In this document: in pieces, positions 28,027 through 36,877 of the stretch
Layout of the letters: each line of letters starts with the position of its first letter
How positions within the stretch are numbered: position 1 is the first letter of the stretch
Translations under genes and position numbers: made by a program
NCBI RefSeq assembly: GCF_021555175.1
Contig: NZ_JAKGRW010000019.1
Coordinates: forward strand, 414,225-478,224
Length of the DNA: 64,000 nt
From: Nocardioides alcanivorans
Lineage (GTDB): Bacteria > Actinomycetota > Actinomycetes > Propionibacteriales > Nocardioidaceae
Direction: 5' to 3'
The notes under the pieces: model-generated
What the model saw: only the letters and a program-made list of their open reading frames with translations
The model's database searches: none
What the model was told of the DNA's origin: nothing

Positions 28027-29298
28027 ATGGCCAAGACCACCGGCGAGACGATCACAGCCACCTGGCGTGAGGAGTCCGCGCGGCTGGTCGGCGCCCTGGC
28101 CCGGATGACCCGGGATCTCGATCTCGCCGAAGACCTGGCGCAGGACGCGCTGGTGAGCGCGCTCGAGAGTTGGCCCGCCCACGGCATTCCCGACAACCCC
28201 GGCGCCTGGTTGATGACGACTGCCAAGCGTCGCGCCATCGACAGCTTCCGGCGGGCCGACAACCTGCGTCGCAAGACCGAGGAGATCGGTCAGGCCCTCA
28301 GCGAGGAGGAGCAGATGCCTGACCTCACCACGCAGGTCGACTTCATCGAAGACGACGCCCTCCGACTGATTTTCCTGTCCTGCCACCCACAGCTCACTCC
28401 AGAGTCGCGTGCCGCATTGACGCTTCGCCTGGTCGGCGGGCTGACGACTGCGGAGATCGCGCGCGGCTTCCTGGCCACCGAGACCGCAATGGGGCAGCGA
28501 ATCTCCCGGGCCAAGAAGACGCTCAGCGAAGCACACATTGCCTTCGATCTCCCCGACGTCGCCGAGCGCGCTGACCGGCTCGATGACGTGATGGCCGTGA
28601 TCTATCTGATCTTCAACGAGGGCTACACCGCGACCGCGGGCGACGACTGGATGCGGCCCGAGCTGACCAACGAGGCCATCAGGCTGTCCCGGATGCTCGC
28701 CGAACTGATGCCCGACGAGCCGGAGGTGCATGGGCTGCAAGCTCTCCTGGAACTGCAGACCTCTCGCGCCGCCGCCCGCGTCGACGTCGAAGGCCGGGCG
28801 GTGCTGCTCGATGACCAGGACCGCAGCTTGTGGGACCAGGGCCTGATCCGACGGGGGCTGGCCGCCTTGGAGCGCGCGGAACAGCTCGCCGTACGCGGCA
28901 AGCCGGTCGGTCGCTACTACCTGCAGGCAGCGATCGCGTCTCGACATGCTCGCGCATCGACACCCGAGGAGACCGACTGGCGCGCCATCGCGATCGTGTA
29001 CGACGTGCTCGCCGAGACTGCCCCCGGCGCGGTCGTGGAAGTCAACCGCGCCGTGGCGCACGGTCGAGCATTCGGCCCGGAATCGGGCCTCGCGATCCTC
29101 GATGACCTCTCCGAGCGTGCGCTTGCCGGTTCGCACCTCCTGCCCAGTGTGCGCGCCGACCTTCTCGCCCGAGCTGGTCGCCATGACGACGCAGCCGCGT
29201 CGTTCCGCGAGGCGGCGTCACTGACCTCCAACATGAGCGAACGATCGTTGTTGCTTGATCGCGCCGAACGGTCCCAGAGGACCGCAGCGGGAAGCTGA
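28027..29298 (+). CDS. ECF RNA polymerase sigma factor, ECF42-like with C-terminal TPR-type extension (423 aa)
   Basis: Sigma factor with sigma-2 (DLAEDLAQDALVSALESW, AWLMTTAKRRAIDSFRR) and sigma-4 (LTTAEIARGFLATETAMGQR) regions in the first 190 residues. A helical extension of about 230 residues follows (FNEGYTATAGDDWMRPELTNE, later ARAGRHDDAAASFREA). This fusion and the upstream YCII gene define the ECF42 group, in which the extension replaces an anti-sigma factor. No anti-sigma gene is seen nearby. Ends convergent to the TetR gene. Confidence 0.92.
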   Translation: MAKTTGETITATWREESARLVGALARMTRDLDLAEDLAQDALVSALESWPAHGIPDNPGAWLMTTAKRRAIDSFRRADNLRRKTEEIGQALSEEEQMPDLTTQVDFIEDDALRLIFLSCHPQLTPESRAALTLRLVGGLTTAEIARGFLATETAMGQRISRAKKTLSEAHIAFDLPDVAERADRLDDVMAVIYLIFNEGYTATAGDDWMRPELTNEAIRLSRMLAELMPDEPEVHGLQALLELQTSRAAARVDVEGRAVLLDDQDRSLWDQGLIRRGLAALERAEQLAVRGKPVGRYYLQAAIASRHARASTPEETDWRAIAIVYDVLAETAPGAVVEVNRAVAHGRAFGPESGLAILDDLSERALAGSHLLPSVRADLLARAGRHDDAAASFREAASLTSNMSERSLLLDRAERSQRTAAGS

Positions 29299-29382
29299 CC
29301 CCTCTCCGGTTGCACAGGACTCTTGGTGGCGGGTGGGGCATGACCTGGCGGCGGCCAGCCGAACTTGGGCGGCCGGCCGATC

Positions 29383-30004
29383 TCAGTCCCGCCGCGCGAC
29401 GGCGGTGAGGGCCCCGGTCACCATGTCGACGAGATCGACGATCCGCGCCTGGTAGCTCCCCGGGTCCGCGGAGCTCTCGATCATGGCCACTTCGGTCACC
29501 ACCATCGAACTCGCGAGCCGGATCCTCCGGCGGGCCACCTCGGGGTCGAGGTGGGTCAGCGCCTGGGCCAGGTGCTCGGCGACCTCGCGCGCTGCGCCGG
29601 CGTACTCCCCAACGGCTCAACCCCTTCGGGGCCGTGCGAGAGCGCCACCAGCGCCTGCTCGATGAACCGCGCATAGTGGGGAGTTGGCCGGGTGCTCATC
29701 GCGAACTCGGCGAAGGGCATGACATGGGCCTCGACCAGCGCTCGGACGTCGCGGTCCTTGCCTTCGGTTGTCAGCTCCTGCAGTCGTTCGCGTCGGACTT
29801 CGTTGATCTGATCCATCCGGCGTTTGAGGATCGCGCTGACCAGGCCGTCCCGGCCGCCGAAGTGGTAGTTCACCGCCGATGCATTGCGTTGTCCGGCCTC
29901 GACCGCGATGTCACGGGTGGGCACGGCCTCCAGGCCACGTTCGGCGTACATCCGCTCTGCGACGTCCATGAGTCGCTCCCGGGTGCTCGGGGGCGCGCTG
30001 TCAT
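29383..30004 (-). CDS. TetR-family regulator, frame broken twice (about 207 aa)
   Basis: TetR-type repressor. Core HTH: AERMYAERGLEAVPTRDIAV then NASAVNYHFGGRDGLVSAIL. Two one-base deficits must be restored: in the G run 29989-29993, which links MTARPPSTRERL to the HTH and gives a start at 30004 with AAGGAGG upstream, and in the C run 29607-29610, which restores the C-terminal EYAGAAREVAEHLAQAL and ends at 29383. Both together give the standard TetR length. It is third in a minus-strand set behind an SDR gene and a large unknown gene, and its probable operator is the perfect palindrome at 32163-32191. The effector may be a steroid or other hydrophobic carbonyl compound (inference from neighbours). 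Confidence 0.87.
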
Positions 30005-30112
30005 GATCCTCATCCTCCTTGCCAGCACGGGCAGAGCGCCGGTGCGCCGGACAGTCTCACATGCACCGGTCCGCGACCGACGCACGACTGGGACCGCCCG
30101 GCGTACGGAGCC

Positions 30113-30916
30113 TCACACCGCTTCGGGCCCTCGGAGCACGGCTTCCGCACCGCCGTCCACGAAGATCACCTGTCCGGTCAAGTGGGTGTTGTCTCGGCTC
30201 ACCAGCCACACCAGCGGATGCGCGATCGCCTCCGGTGGCAACCACGTCCCGAGCTTCGAGGGTACGGCGCGCTCGGCTTGCGCGCGGCCCTCGGCCGAGG
30301 CCCGGCGGGCTGCGGACATTGGCGTCGCGACCATGCCCGGGCCGACGGCGTTGAGCGTGATCCCGGCTCCGGCCCACTCATCGCTCACTGCCGAGGACCG
30401 CACCCAGCGGGCGACCGCCAACTTCGAGCCGCTGTAGAGCGCGGGCGCGGGGCCGTCGACGGTGAGTTCCCGGGCCCGAGCGAGGGCGCGCGGCTCGTCG
30501 AGTGCTTCGCACGCCGCCAGCAGCTCATCATCGCGTCCGTGGAGCGAGGCGATCGAGGAGACCACCACGGCCCGCGGCTGACTGGACCGAGCGAGCGCTG
30601 GCCGGCAGCCCTGCAAGAACTCCACGACCCCGAAGAAGTTCACCTTCACATCGAGGTCCGACTGCGAAGCAAGGCCGGCGCAGGCCACCACGCCGTCGAT
30701 GGTGCCCCCGGCCAGCTCCAGTGCCTGGGCCACAGCGCCGCTGCGTCCCTCAGGAGTGGAGAGGTCAGCAACGACATCCGTCTCGTCCTTGTCGACTCCG
30801 ATCACCTTGTCACCGGCTGCACGCAACAGATCAGCAGCGCTCTGACCGATCCCGGATGCAGAGCCGGTCACCACGACGGTGCGCGGTTCGCGCCTGGCGT
30901 CCTGACCGCCACTCAT
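30113..30916 (-). CDS. SDR, 3-alpha-hydroxysteroid dehydrogenase/carbonyl reductase-like (267 aa)
   Basis: Short-chain dehydrogenase. VVVTGSASGIGQ, ACAGL, VVSSIASLHG and YSGSK mark cofactor and active sites. VVADLSTPEGR, VKVNFFGVVEFLQG and the C-terminal FVDGGAEAVLRGPE closely echo the Comamonas HsdA type (ADLSTAEGR, VNYFGAT, DGGIDAVMRP), so a steroid 3-hydroxyl or xenobiotic carbonyl is a reasonable substrate. The ATG at 30916 overlaps the stop of the upstream gene as ATGA. Recognised from remembered family sequence, not from a search. Confidence 0.85.
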   Translation of the reverse strand: MSGGQDARREPRTVVVTGSASGIGQSAADLLRAAGDKVIGVDKDETDVVADLSTPEGRSGAVAQALELAGGTIDGVVACAGLASQSDLDVKVNFFGVVEFLQGCRPALARSSQPRAVVVSSIASLHGRDDELLAACEALDEPRALARARELTVDGPAPALYSGSKLAVARWVRSSAVSDEWAGAGITLNAVGPGMVATPMSAARRASAEGRAQAERAVPSKLGTWLPPEAIAHPLVWLVSRDNTHLTGQVIFVDGGAEAVLRGPEAV

Positions 30917-32117
30917 CGGGCTGCTCCACGGATCCAACGATCGGCGTCTCGCCGACGCGTCGCCAGCTGTTCCCGGCGCTGACCTGCGTCGATGCGCCCG
31001 CCATGGAGTGCCCGATCACCGTCCGCCAGCTCACCGACCGCGATCAGCCGGCTGGTGGGGGCAACGGGGTTCTTCGCCCACACGCAGCGCATCATCAACA
31101 AGGCCCGCGGCGAGGTGCTGCAGTCGATCCAGTTGCGCACCCCGGGTCCTCGACCGAGACCACGACCCGCACGCGGCCGTCAGGGTCCGCGACCAGCTGG
31201 TCGTGGTTCAGGGAGGTCAGCCCGTTGCGGGCGTCCAGCGACTCCCACCAAGGAAAGGAATAGAGCTGGAAGGACCAGTAGCGCGCGTCCGGCTCGTCGA
31301 GCTCGATCGCCAAGCCCTGGGGGCCCTCGAGGTCCAGTCGAGTGAAGGCATAGCTGATCTGGGCCGAGCCCTGCGAGCTCACGAACGGCTTGGGCAGGCT
31401 GTTCACGGGCAGCGGGTGCGCCCGATTGAGCAGGGATGACGGCCAGTGGCGCACCGCACCGGCAAGCCACTCCGCAGCGTTGTCCACCTGCTCTGCGATC
31501 TTCTCGTTCGTGAGCACCGCGGGTGTGAGCGGGCCGTCATCGATCCGGGTGATGCTGAATCCGCCCACTCGGTGCTCGTCCCAGGCCGTGCCGTACTGAC
31601 GCACCCAGAGTCGCTCAGCCTCCGGGTGCAGCGGGAACCAGTTGACGTCGCTCCGCTCGGGTCCACCGAGGTAGAGATCCAGGGTGCCGTCGTCATTGAG
31701 CTTGAAGTCGTCGATGCTCCAGTCGTCGAGGACTGCGAAGCCTTCAGGCAGGTGCCAGATGCCTCGGATGCTCTGCAGGAGCAGGCCCGCCGACCGCGAC
31801 AGGTCCGCGTGCACGTGGTAGGCGTGCGAGGGGTCGACCGCTGCCGAGAGGTACTCGTTGTCGACGTTCGGACCACCCCAATTGTTGACCTGGTCGATGC
31901 AGCGGAACCACTGCGGGAAGAGCGGGTCGGCGTACTCCACCTCGTGGTGCAGGGCGGCGATCGCTGCCCGACCCACATAGCGAACGCCTTGCGCCCTGAT
32001 CACGGGGTCAACGGAAACCTCGTGTTCCTCAATCCAGCGTGCGGATGCGCGCAGTCCGTCAGCGAACCGGTCCCAGCTGGAGGACGGTTGACGGGCAGGC
32101 TGTTCCGGAATGGACAT
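30913..32117 (-). CDS. Uncharacterised protein of about 401 aa, DUF1214/DUF1254-like, frame broken once
   Basis: Not firmly assigned. Features: FADGLRASARWIEEHEV, the aromatic-rich PQWFRCIDQVNNWGGPNVD, FPLHPEAERLWVRQY and YWSFQLYSFPWWESLDARNG. The last segment and the Asn/Gly-rich strands resemble DUF1214-type proteins that often lie beside steroid- or terpene-degradation genes. The break is at the C run 31140-31143; one added base joins VSVEDPG to VRNWIDCSTSPRALLMMRCV and carries the frame to an ATGA overlap with the SDR. No signal peptide. It is the first gene behind the operator palindrome at 32163-32191. Confidence 0.7.
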
Positions 32118-32162
32118 CGGACCTCCAAGAAGTGCGGCTGAGCGCCAGGGAGGAGCCCCTGA

Positions 32163-32191
32163 CGCACTTTAATGACTATCATTAAAGTGCG
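32163..32191. promoter_or_regulatory. Perfect AT-rich palindromic operator
   Basis: CGCACTTTAATGA and its exact reverse complement flank CTA (13-base arms, 3-base centre). The AT-rich core stands out in this GC-rich window. It lies 46-74 bases before the ATG at 32117, in the promoter of the unknown-SDR-TetR set, and has the size and symmetry of a TetR operator. The TetR protein at 29383-30004 is the natural candidate. Confidence 0.75.
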
Positions 32192-32313
32192 ACTCGCTGT
32201 CAATCCCGGTCCCGGTCACGTCGTGACGTGACCGAGACCCCGGCCCAGAGCCGTTGGCGCCTGGTGGATCGACAGGCCCTGCGCGCACCGTTGTGCAGCA
32301 CTAGCCTCCTGCC

Positions 32314-33140
32314 ATGGTCCCCATCACGCTTGCGACGCTGCTTCCGGCGGAGTTCGATGCTTCCCGCTGCAAGGTCAACTTCGCGGTCCACAACGGCGAG
32401 GCGCACCCGATCGACGTCCTCGGCAACGACCCGGGCGAGTGGCAACGGTGGAACTCGTGGCGCAACGTCAATGACGACTTCAACCGGCAGTTCATCTTCT
32501 CGCTCGCGCAGGACCGACACGACACCACTCTCTGGTTGTTCGGGGGATCTGGGAGGTCACGGCACGCCGTCCGGAGCCGCGAACACATTCCTACGATGTC
32601 GTCCTCCGAACGGACCTCATGGGAGGTTTCATTCGCAGGCTCTATGTCCGCATGGCACTCGCAGGTCGAAACCGTCGCCGCAACATGGAAGCCTGTCTCG
32701 ACTTCATGACGGTGGCCTCGGTGCTGGAAGAACCGTTCACCGGCGATCCGTTTCCCGGCCACGACCGCATCGACCACTCGCTGGCCCAGATCCAGAGCAT
32801 CGTGAAGCAAGCCCGACCGGATTGGCGGATCGCCCTGGAGAACATGAAGGGCGTCTACGTCATTCACGACCAGTCGACCGGCGAGCCCTACGTCGGCTCG
32901 GCGTACGGCGACACCGGTATCTGGCAACGCTGGTCCTCCTACGCCGGCACTCTCCACGGCGACAACGTGGGGCTGCGCGACCACCTCACAGCGAAGGGCG
33001 AGGACCACTTCCGCAACAACATGCGATTCGCACTGCTGGAGTTCTGGTCGATGCGCATGGACGACCAACACGTGATCGACCGCGAGACCTACTGGAAGAA
33101 GGTCCTGCTCTCCCGGTCACTCGGTCACAACAAGAACTAG
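32314..33140 (+). CDS. GIY-YIG nuclease-domain protein with an N-terminal domain of unknown type, frame broken once (about 275 aa)
   Basis: C-terminal GIY-YIG fold: KGVYVIHDQSTGEPYVGSAY, then an Arg in WQRWSSYAGTLHG and a downstream Glu-containing LLEFWSM, so the catalytic Tyr/Tyr/Arg/Glu set can be traced. The N-terminal half (LPAEFDASRCKVNFAVHNG through WQRWNSWRNVND and FIFSLAQDR) is not recognised. The break is at the G run 32542-32546; one added base joins LWLFGG to IWEVTARRPEP. No homing-intron or restriction partners are adjacent. Possible roles are DNA repair or defence, both unproven. Confidence 0.75.
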
Positions 33141-33258
33141 TGGCGCCGATAGGGCACCTGGCCCGCGGGTGCGGCGATCCCGATCCGCAGGCTTCACCCC
33201 CATCACAGTCAGCGAGACCGTGAGTTCCAACCGTTGGCCCAAGACATAGCCTCACGCC

Positions 33259-33612
33259 ATGATCAAAGCCATCGCTCTCCTTGCCCGCAAGCCCGAGCTC
33301 ACCCACGCCGAGTTCGTCGACTACTACGAGAACAACCACTCGAAGCTCGTCCGCAGCCTGCTCCCGCAGATCGGCGACTACCGGCGCAACTACATCGATC
33401 GCGACTCGATGGTCGGCGCCCCTACCGCGACCGATCCTGACTTCGACGTGATCACCGAGATGTACTTCGAGGATCGGGCCGGGTTCGACGCCATGCTTGC
33501 TCTGCACTCCACACCCGAGATCAGGGCGGCCATCGAGGCCGACGAAGCGAACTTCCTGGACCGGACGCGCACCCGGATGTTCGTCGTCAACACACATGAG
33601 AGCACTTCCTGA
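33259..33612 (+). CDS. EthD-domain protein (117 aa)
   Basis: Dimeric ferredoxin-like-fold protein of the EthD family. IKAIALLARKPELTHAEFVDYYENNHSKLV is characteristic, with the later FDVITEMYFEDRAGFDAML. Such proteins accompany ether- and steroid-degradation genes but also occur alone. No partner is adjacent; the GIY-YIG gene is upstream and a cupin gene converges from downstream. The ATG at 33259 gives the standard N-terminus. Confidence 0.87.
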   Translation: MIKAIALLARKPELTHAEFVDYYENNHSKLVRSLLPQIGDYRRNYIDRDSMVGAPTATDPDFDVITEMYFEDRAGFDAMLALHSTPEIRAAIEADEANFLDRTRTRMFVVNTHESTS

Positions 33613-33886
33613 TCCATCAAGGAACCTGCCAAGCTCCCGTGGCCGGGCAGTTGAGGACAGCTCGTGGCGCAACGCCCCGCTGCATGCACCCCGCACGTTC
33701 CGGAGCCTCAGCCCTGGTCATCAAGTGACTCGGTGGGCACCATGTCGCGAGCATCCTCGAGGCACAAGTTGAGCGCTACGTAGAGGCGGCCAGGGAATAG
33801 CCCGCCACGACCCACCGCAGCACGGGCGAAGACTGCAGCGGGACAACCGCTACCAACGACTGCATCAACCCGGTCTGCAACGCGGA

Positions 33887-34252
33887 TCAGGCGATTTCGG
33901 ACTCGCCCTCACGCCCGTAATCGTCCTCGATCCGGCAGATGTCGTCCTCACCGGTGTAGGCGCCGTGCTGCACCTCGATGATGATCAGGTCTTCGGAGTG
34001 CTCGTTGGTGATGCGGTGGGCCGCACCCTTCTCGACGTCGATCGACTCACCGGGGCCGGCGACGATCGTCTCACCCTCGACTACACAGGTGGCGATGCCG
34101 TAGATGATCACCCAGTGCTCGGAGCGGTGCTTGTGGGTCTGGTAGGAGAGGCGCTGACCAGGCTTCACCTGAATGCGCTTGACCTTGTAGCCCTGACCGT
34201 CGTCGATGACATGCCACGAGCCCCAGGGGCGGACTGCTGATTCGAGTGCCAT
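33887..34252 (-). CDS. Cupin, type II phosphomannose isomerase C-terminal-like (121 aa)
   Basis: Single cupin matching the isomerase half of mannose-1-phosphate guanylyltransferase/phosphomannose isomerase. Seen: RPWGSWHVIDDGQGYKVKRI, PGQRLSYQTHKHRSEHWVII with the metal His pair and GAAHRITN. No nucleotidyltransferase half is present, so it is a stand-alone sugar-phosphate isomerase-like or binding protein. It ends in acidic DDYGREGESEIA. Monocistronic on the minus strand. Confidence 0.88.
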   Translation of the reverse strand: MALESAVRPWGSWHVIDDGQGYKVKRIQVKPGQRLSYQTHKHRSEHWVIIYGIATCVVEGETIVAGPGESIDVEKGAAHRITNEHSEDLIIIEVQHGAYTGEDDICRIEDDYGREGESEIA

Positions 34253-34350
34253 AACGATCCGTTCAACGAGGGTGCTGCCCCGACGTTACCCAACAGTCAT
34301 GGAAGGCGCACGGGGGTCAGTGCGGTTTCGATACGGGCTGTTAGGGCGTG

Positions 34351-34418
34351 GGTCTCGACAAGCTCGACCACCGAAGACGGCTCGACCACCGAAGGACGGC
34401 TCGACCACCGGGTGTGGG
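34351..34418 (+). repeat. Interspersed repeat GGTCTCGACAAGCTCGACC, first cluster
   Basis: GGTCTCGACAAGCTCGACC starts at 34351 and is followed by three short direct repeats of GGCTCGACCACCG. Upstream lies TTTCGATACGGGCT. The unit is a partial palindrome (GGTC..GACC with TCGA inside). It recurs on the other side of ygfZ. It fills the gap after the ygfZ stop and may also serve as a terminator. Confidence 0.75.
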
Positions 34419-35375
34419 TCAGCCGCGGAGGTTGGGGCGGACGTGGAGGCCGATCTCGGGGTCGACCAAGACCTCCTGGCCGGCGGGGATGCCGTCGGCA
34501 TCGAGGGTGGCATCGACGGCGACGTTGCGCTTGATCACGGCGAGCCCGATGGGGCCGAGCTCGTGGTGGCGCGCCGACGAGCCGACGAAACCGATCTCCT
34601 TCTCGCCCAACCGCACCGGGGCACCCTGCTTCGGCAACCTGTTCTCCGAGCCGTCGAGGTGCAGCAGCACCAGGCGACGCGGCGGACGGCCGAGAGTGTG
34701 CACCCGGGCCACCGTCTCCTGGCCGCGGTAGCAGCCCTTGTCGAGATGAACGGCGGAATTGATCCAGCCGACCTCGTTGGGGATCGTGCGGTGGTCGGTG
34801 TCGATGCCGAAGCGCGGCTCGCCGCGCTCGATGCGCAGCGCCTCGAAGGCCCACAGGCCCGCGGCAGGGCCGGCGGCCTTGGCGTATTCGTCGAGCCGTT
34901 CCCGCGGGATGAACTCGTAGCCGTCGAACGCCGTACCCACGCGCTTCGCCGGACGCCACGTGGTCGCCAGCTCAGAGGTGACGTCGTCGATCTCGACGCG
35001 CATCATGAAACGCATCTTGGTGAGGAAGTCGATGAGCGCGGCCCCGGCCCCGGGCTCCAGGTGCCCCACGAACACTTCACCGTCGTCGTGGCCGAAGACC
35101 GCGTGCTCCACGTGGCCCTGCGGACTCAGCACCAGGAAGGCGGTGGGCTGCCCGCTCGCCAAGGCGTCACGGTGCTGGGTGGTGAGGTTGTGGAGCAGTT
35201 CGAGCCGGTCGGGCCCGGAGATGCGGACGACGTCGCGGTGGGAGAGGTCGACGAATCCCTCCCCCTGGTCGAGTGCACGCTGCTCGAGGTTGAACGAACC
35301 GTAGTGAGCAGCGACGGGGGCATCGACACCGTCGCCGGCCACTGCGCCGGGGAGGGAGAGCAAGGGGCTGGCCAT
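34419..35375 (-). CDS. ygfZ: Folate-binding Fe-S cluster assembly/repair protein YgfZ (318 aa)
   Basis: YgfZ/GcvT-like protein that uses tetrahydrofolate in maintenance of certain Fe-S enzymes. The invariant K-G-C-Y-x-G-Q-E motif appears as LDKGCYRGQETVARVH. The N-terminal VDLSHRDVVRISGPDRLELL is the GcvT-type start. Length is normal. It sits between two clusters of an intergenic repeat, next to the Fur gene and two small conserved genes, a grouping common in high-GC actinobacteria. Cytoplasmic. Confidence 0.95.
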   Translation of the reverse strand: MASPLLSLPGAVAGDGVDAPVAAHYGSFNLEQRALDQGEGFVDLSHRDVVRISGPDRLELLHNLTTQHRDALASGQPTAFLVLSPQGHVEHAVFGHDDGEVFVGHLEPGAGAALIDFLTKMRFMMRVEIDDVTSELATTWRPAKRVGTAFDGYEFIPRERLDEYAKAAGPAAGLWAFEALRIERGEPRFGIDTDHRTIPNEVGWINSAVHLDKGCYRGQETVARVHTLGRPPRRLVLLHLDGSENRLPKQGAPVRLGEKEIGFVGSSARHHELGPIGLAVIKRNVAVDATLDADGIPAGQEVLVDPEIGLHVRPNLRG

Positions 35376-35403
35376 GCGTTCAGCCTACGTCGGCGCAGGT
35401 GGG

Positions 35404-35506
35404 GGTCTCGACAAGCTCGACCACCGGAAGGGGGCTCGGCCACCGGAAGGGGGCTCGACCCACCGGGGAGCGGGGGTCTCGACAAGCTCGACCACCGGAA
35501 GGGGGC
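35404..35506 (+). repeat. Interspersed repeat GGTCTCGACAAGCTCGACC, second cluster (two copies)
   Basis: Copies begin at 35404 and 35475. Each is followed by CACCGGAAGGGGGCTCG-type tails, repeated once or twice in between. They occupy almost the entire space between the Fur stop (35507) and the ygfZ start (35375). The units are in the same orientation as the copy at 34351. Confidence 0.8.
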
Positions 35507-35926
35507 TCAGCTATCGGCCTCAGCGCACGAGATGCAGTGACCGAAGACGGTGAGGTGGCCGATGTCGGGCACGAAACCGTGCTCGCCCTCCAGCGCGGTC
35601 ACCACCGGTGCGATGACCTCGGGGTCGACCGAGTCCACCCGTCCGCAGCGGCGGCAGATCAGGTGGAAGTGCTCGTGGCCCGAGACGGAGTGGTACGTCG
35701 GCGCACGGTCGCTGATGTGGGCGTGCCGCACGAGCCCCAACTGCTCGAGCACCTCGAGGTTGCGATAGACCGTCGAGAGGCTGATGCCTTCGAGCTCCTT
35801 GGCGACCTCGGCATGCACTGCGTCAGGGGTGGCATGGCCCAGGCGGTTGACTGCTTGCAGCACCGACTGGCGCTGCGGGGTCATCCGTCGCCCGCTGCGG
35901 TGGATCTTGTCGGCGAAGTCGGTCAC
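35507..35926 (-). CDS. Fur-family metalloregulator (139 aa)
   Basis: Ferric-uptake-type repressor. Winged HTH RRMTPQRQSVLQAVNRLGHAT and ISLSTVYRNLEVLEQLGLV; metal-site HEHFHLICRRCG; second CxxC at HCISCAEA for structural zinc. The GTG at 35926 (VTDFADKIHRSG) is chosen since it starts 13 bases after the stop of the nitrobindin-like gene; the longer open frame overlaps that gene. Ligand metal (Fe, Zn or peroxide sensing) is not decidable by eye. Confidence 0.92.
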   Translation of the reverse strand: MTDFADKIHRSGRRMTPQRQSVLQAVNRLGHATPDAVHAEVAKELEGISLSTVYRNLEVLEQLGLVRHAHISDRAPTYHSVSGHEHFHLICRRCGRVDSVDPEVIAPVVTALEGEHGFVPDIGHLTVFGHCISCAEADS

Positions 35927-35939
35927 GAGTCCCCTCAGG

Positions 35940-36434
35940 TCACTGGCGTTGGAGGCGCGCCCACAGGTGCGGTTGGAGGGGCTGGCCCATGGCCGCCATG
36001 TCGTAGGCATAGAGAAGGTCGCCCTCGACGTACCCGTAGAGGCGGTGTCCGGCGGTGACCTCCTTGGCACTCTCGGTGCGTGCGACCGCGTCGGTCTGCA
36101 CTTCCAGCTTGGCGTCGCCGGCCTCCCCGACCCAGATCTCCGCGACGCCACTCGCGTGGGTCAGCAGCATCTCGATCTTCCCCTCGGGGCGGCAGCGAAT
36201 GAATCCGGTCTCGATGGCGCCGTCGCGCACCTTGTTGCCCTCGTCATCGATCAGCCAGGCACGTGCCATGTAGTGGAAGAACGGACGGCCGTCGTGGACG
36301 AAGATCAGCTCCTGCCCGAACTGGAACTTGTCGATCGTCGGGTAGTCACCGTGGCCGTTGCCGCGCCACGTGCCCAGCATCCAAGCGATGGGGGCGCAGT
36401 CAGGGTGCAGATTGTCAGGGAGCTCGAACGGCAT
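35940..36434 (-). CDS. FABP-family heme-binding (nitrobindin-like) protein (164 aa)
   Basis: Ten-stranded lipocalin-like barrel of the nitrobindin/THAP4 C-terminal group. The signature MLGTWRGNGHGDYP opens the barrel, and the C-terminal GHRLYGYVEGDLLYAYDMAA fits the family. Members bind ferric heme through a C-terminal-region histidine and act on peroxynitrite/NO; this is family knowledge. Paired with the Fur gene. No signal sequence. Confidence 0.88.
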   Translation of the reverse strand: MPFELPDNLHPDCAPIAWMLGTWRGNGHGDYPTIDKFQFGQELIFVHDGRPFFHYMARAWLIDDEGNKVRDGAIETGFIRCRPEGKIEMLLTHASGVAEIWVGEAGDAKLEVQTDAVARTESAKEVTAGHRLYGYVEGDLLYAYDMAAMGQPLQPHLWARLQRQ

Positions 36435-36478
36435 GGGGCCAGTCTAGTGGCGTCATCACCCCGAGTAGATTCCCCCGC

Positions 36479-36841
36479 ATGACCCGGTCTCTGGTGGTGA
36501 AGGTGACGTGCGGCGCCGAGGATGCGGAGCGCTGCAACCAGGCATTCAACGTGGCGGCGCTGGCTGCCGCCTCCGGCGTCGAGGTCAGTCTGTGGCTTGC
36601 TGGAGAGGCTGCCTGGTTCGGCGTTCCCGGCAAGGCCGAGGAGTTCTCCCTCCCCCTCGCCTCGCCCCTGGCCGACCTGCGCGACACCGTGCTCGCCGCG
36701 GGCACCGTGACGGTGTGCAGCCAGTGTGCGGAGCGTCGCGAGATCAGCGCCGACGACCTGCTCCCCGACGTACGCGTCGCCGGCGCTGCGGCCTTCGTCG
36801 AGGAGTCGCTGCGCGAAGGTGTGCAGGCGCTCGTCTACTGA
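36479..36841 (+). CDS. DsrE-like protein (120 aa)
   Basis: Small alpha/beta protein of the DsrE/DsrF-like group. SLVVKVTCGAEDAERCNQAF, GVEVSLWLAGEAAWF and the Cys motif TVCSQCAERREI stand out. DsrE-like proteins handle sulfur transfer, but the pair C-x-x-C here could equally bind metal. The ATG at 36479 begins MTRSLVVK; the open frame continues upstream only as an overlap with the divergent nitrobindin-like gene. Conserved neighbour of ygfZ/Fur in this type of genome. Confidence 0.8.
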   Translation: MTRSLVVKVTCGAEDAERCNQAFNVAALAAASGVEVSLWLAGEAAWFGVPGKAEEFSLPLASPLADLRDTVLAAGTVTVCSQCAERREISADDLLPDVRVAGAAAFVEESLREGVQALVY

Positions 36842-36877
36842 CTTCGAGCTCTCGATGTCCGGTGACCGCACGAGAGG

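Noticed and set aside
33613..33886. Possible gene remnant in the 274-base gap (a short frame ending ASILEAQVERYVEAARE)
   Set aside because: Eighteen codons without start, ribosome-binding site or recognisable family are not enough to call a feature.
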